64,000 nucleotides of DNA from Arbacia lixula (taxonomy: Eukaryota; Echinodermata; Echinoidea; Arbacioida; Arbaciidae), in contig OZ022577.1 of the NCBI GenBank assembly GCA_963669155.1, forward strand, positions 9,328,038 through 9,392,037. Direction: 5' to 3'. Both the position numbers and the translations under genes were made by a program. Of this stretch, positions 61,010-64,000 are shown piece by piece (positions within the stretch are counted from its first letter, which is position 1; each line of letters opens with the position of its first letter). The notes below the pieces were generated by a model that searched no databases, had not been told where the DNA came from, and was given only the letters and a program-made list of their open reading frames with translations.

Positions 61010-61882
61010 ATATATGGCCTCAGTGCAGGTAATAACCATATCAGAAGATATTTATGCATTCTAGGGAAGTGGCTTCAAAGCAGGGGAAGAAGTAATATAC
61101 AGCCATGGTCATTTACAGAACTACTACCGGTTTCGTACACTGTATATAAGTCTATGATAGATGCCAACTCATTTCCATTTGAAAGGAAGGGCTGAGGAGT
61201 GCCATATATTCATAGGATCTGTAATTATGGTTGAACTATTCTGCTATTGTCGTAGGTCTCATTGTTTTGATTTCAAAAACTCACAGTATATCACTTTGAA
61301 ATGGTTTATTCAAGTGATCCCAAATTCAAACTGCTAAGAGGTCACGGCGGAACAGTTTTCTTGACTACCTGTAATCCCTGCTCTAGGAGTTTTGTGTATT
61401 TATTGTGCAAAAATGCATCAAAATTGCAGATAAAAGGGCCAAATTCACAATGGCGCTTTAAAATTGATAAGTGTAGTAAATCTGGACTAACTATATGGTA
61501 TGTCAATAAAAAACATGCAGCATTATTGATTCAATATCATTGATTTTTATTTGATTGGTATATTGAGTTTGTCCACATAATGATTACAGCAAATGATCAA
61601 TGATTTTGTGACAGCATCAAATCATTTGTTTTGCCCCACATGAAGTTAGTCTACATTTAGTATACAGTCTAAATGAAACCACCATTGTAAATATGGGCCA
61701 AAGAGTTGTAAAGGAATGGGTTGCCATCTACCATAGATGTTTGCACACTATATATAAAAGACAGTTCTGCAAACTGCCAGGGTTGTTCATAACTTCTTCT
61801 TCTAAGATGAAGCCCCTTCTCTAGATTGCACTGATTACTTCTGAAGACACTCAGTACTTGCACTAAAGCCATACATGCCCAC
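61010..61882. repeat. Inverted pair of a ~175-bp repeat, with a MITE between
   Basis: The segment 61010-61183 (TATATGGCCTCAGTGCAGGT...CTATGATAGATGCCAACTCA) recurs inverted at about 61714-61882 (TGGGTTGCCATCTACCATAG...GCACTAAAGCCATACA). Read in matching frames both translate to related peptides (QPWSFTELL and QPWQFAELS; SMIDANSFP and SMVDGNPF), but neither is a recognised gene. Confidence 0.65.
61434..61694 (+). mobile_element. MITE family B, copy 3
   Basis: Ends GGGCCAAATTCACAATGG and CCATTGTAAATATGGGCC are imperfect inverses with AAA on each outer flank. The interior (TATTGAGTTTGTCCACATAA, TTTTGTGACAGCATCA, CATGAAGTTAGTCTAC) matches 39118-39415 directly and 15876-16147 inverted. Confidence 0.75.
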
Positions 61883-62525
61883 ATGTAAGGACAACTGATT
61901 TCCTTTTTACAATTTCATTGTAAACATCTCAAAATAGAGCTTGGTGTTTGAGGTCATATGCTAGCCTTGCGTGACAGCCTTGATAAATCCATCTGATGTG
62001 GAAACCCCTCAGGGCTTGTTTTTGAAGATTTGTTCAAAATCAAACTTTCTTAGTTGATATAGTCATGAGTACTGCATGCAGCTCAGTAATGACGTACTGG
62101 TTATGATGAGTATATTGTCAGCGTTTTCATGACCCATCAAATCTGTGTGCTGTGTACTCACTGTATGGATTCAATGGATTTGATTTACGACATCTGGATA
62201 TTTTTGTATTCTGCTCTGTTCTTTTTTTTAGAACATACTGATTTCTGTCTCAGTATGATTATATAGACAAATTCAGTTCTTCCCTTTGAATTAAACAGTA
62301 ACAAAGGAACGCATGTCTAATAAAAGTAAGAACCTAATAGAGTATAGTATAAGACTACTTGTGGGTCTGGGCTTACAAAAGTATAGTAATTCACTGTTTG
62401 CTGGAGGACATATGAATCCCACACATACTGTTTTCAGATGAAATATGAACAGAGGTATAAAATGTTGCACAAGATGACAAATGTTTTTTTCCCCCTTGTA
62501 ATTTAAAATAGAATTAAAAATTCAT

Positions 62526-62930
62526 TTTTAAAGTGTAAAAGTGTTGTCAATTTGAAAATGAGAGTAACTATTACTTATGCTTTTAAAAGGATCTTGTTGT
62601 GAATTCATTAACCCTCTCAGTCCCACAGTTAGTGTATTGTGTTGTATTTTAAATGGGACTCTCAATTGATGGTACTGAGAGGGTTTACAAATCTGATTTT
62701 TAAAAGTGTTGCCAAATTGAAAACTAGATTAAGTATTAGTTTTGCTTTCAAAAGACTCTGGTTGTGAATAAGTTCAACCTTTCAGTGCTATAGGTGTGTG
62801 CCATGTTCGAGAAGTCCCTAACTTGGTACAGAGAGTGTTAACCCTGATAGTCCCATAGGTGATAAACTGTGTTGTAATTGACGCAGCACTATGATTGATT
62901 GGTACTTATAGAGTTAGCAAACTGCAGCCA
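62526..62930. repeat. Diverged tandem duplication, period about 169 bp
   Basis: Units starting near 62526 and 62695 share TTTTTAAA(A)GTG, AAGTGTTG(T/C)CAA, TTGAAAA, TTGTTGTGAAT/GGTTGTGAAT and a following CCTCTCAGTCCCA/CCTTTCAGTGCTA. A third, partial echo (TAACCCTGATAGTCCCATAG) is at about 62838. The first unit contains an ACCCTCTCAGT/ACTGAGAGGGTT inverted pair (62612-62686). Confidence 0.7.
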
Positions 62931-63282
62931 TAGTGACGGTGAGGGATGACCGTTCCTTTACCTTCCCTGGGTCAGTAGGCAGGCATGTAGTCAGACCGTG
63001 ACCAACATATGCCATGCCCCTCCAGACATCTCAACCAAACAGTCTCTCACCAGACCTCTCTCATCCCTACACACAACTGTTCTGGTATCCAACAACAGCA
63101 GTTACCACCCTCAATTTCCTAATAGAGATATGAAATACAGAGCGCCCTCGAGGGCCAGTTTTCAAGCCTGATGTCACGGAAGAAACAGTCATTTTTTCCC
63201 CTGAGGAACATTTTGTTCTCTTTCTTTAAATAGATTGACACACATTTATATTTTCTCTTCCTTGCGTGTTGAGGGTGGTGGT

Positions 63283-63299
63283 GGGGGGGGGGGGGGGGG
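63283..63299. repeat. Poly-G run of 17
   Basis: Seventeen G after GGTGGTGGT, ending in GATTTCC. Confidence 0.9.
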
Positions 63300-64000
63300 A
63301 TTTCCTTGCACTTTTTTTTTTCAAGATAACTTTATTAGCCATTCAGAAACGATAAAGGTATATAAACAGAGAAAGCCTACTAGGTCGTATAACAACATCA
63401 ATTTCAAATGTAGGGCGTAAAACACAGTCACAACAAAAACATGATATGCTTACTATACAAGTGTTACACGTACAGAAATAGAATACTGTCTGTTCATTTG
63501 AGAACATGAGAGAAACAAACATGGTGGTTATCCTGCATTCATGGTTATCCACCATACTGTACACGGTTAATATTTTGTTTACTTTAAACTTAAGAGGAAA
63601 CAATAGAACTACTTTTCTCAACGGCAGTGACTACAGCAAATGTCTTAGAAATTGCGAGAAATTAATGTTAACACAATATGTGTACGTAATGTACCCAGCA
63701 TGGCTTTTAACATAATTAGCAAGGAAATGTTTAAATCTATTTACTTCTGTGAAACACGAAACTCAGTTCAGGAAATTTTAAATATAAATAATTTGATATG
63801 AAATATGATGAGGTAATCTCTGTTTGACTCCATTTGTTTCTTTTCAGGGAGTAAACATTGCTATAGGCGCAGTGGGGAATTATGGCGTCAATTTCAAATG
63901 ATATCTGTAACAGATATTTAGATTTTCCATTTTCTATTGGATTGTAGTAGAATGCTCAAGAACGAGGTAATGTTTATACTGCTGGCAACATGAAGCCAGC

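Larger units (their letters stand above)
59246..64000 (+). other. SNAP25: SNAP-25 intron, running past the window end
   Basis: No exon for the expected continuation (linker and second SNARE motif) is visible, so the gene continues beyond 64000. Contents: a foldback MITE at once after the exon, an inverted-repeat pair, a family B MITE, a tandem duplication and a G17 run (63283-63299). Stretches 59500-60990 and 62940-64000 otherwise show nothing recognised. Confidence 0.75.

Noticed and set aside
63848-63856. Strong acceptor TTTCTTTTCAG followed by GGAGTAA as a next SNAP-25 exon
   Set aside because: Joined in phase it gives Lys, Glu and then stop, not the expected linker. No evidence for such a short product.

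Overview
The window is animal nuclear DNA and holds part of one recognisable protein-coding gene, a SNAP-25 orthologue on the + strand. The spliced peptides join into the N-terminal SNARE helix and the palmitoylated cysteine cluster of SNAP-25 (SLESTRRMLQMSEE, then GIKTLVMLDEQG, then [14 protein letters not shown], then [12 protein letters not shown]). The protein style, the AT-rich and MITE-rich introns and the frequent TACATGTA words suggest an echinoderm, probably a sea urchin. The species call is inference.

Layout. Positions 1-8437 are upstream DNA with no gene I can support: pyrimidine tracts, one foldback element and a probable but unproven promoter region. The likely first coding exon is at 8438-8575, with a foldback element starting 9 bases after its donor. 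A roughly 33.5 kb stretch follows, packed with MITEs, tandem repeats and microsatellites. It contains a GC-rich island (about 29150-30000) with two exon-like open frames next to a GA/GT tract, which may be an internal promoter or the start of a nested gene. The SNARE-helix exons are at 42060-42101, 46653-46701, 49775-49823 and 59128-59245. The rest of SNAP-25 (linker end and second SNARE motif) lies beyond position 64000. A short exon expected between 8575 and 42060 (about 11 residues, usually ending in DE) was not found.

The most interesting observation is that the 49-nt exon encoding residues equivalent to human S39-G54 occurs twice, 3.1 kb apart, with different sequences (SQDMGIKTLVMLDEQG and SKEAGIKTLVLLDEQG). 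Both copies have intact splice sites and identical phases. Their length forces exactly one to be used: including both, or skipping both, brings an in-frame stop. This looks like a mutually exclusive exon pair in the exon next to the one known to be duplicated in vertebrate SNAP-25 (exon 5, here single).

The remaining content is repeats: a 1039-bp hAT-like non-autonomous transposon with an 8-bp target duplication, several MITE families with two or three copies each, a foldback family that may carry a 5S rRNA-like core, a 748-bp long-arm foldback with poly-C/G ends, a five-unit ~190-bp tandem array, an interstitial telomeric block, a tRNA-like SINE head, and at least fourteen G or C homopolymer runs of 11 or more. 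No rRNA gene, intact tRNA gene, CRISPR array, retroviral element or other complete gene was recognised.
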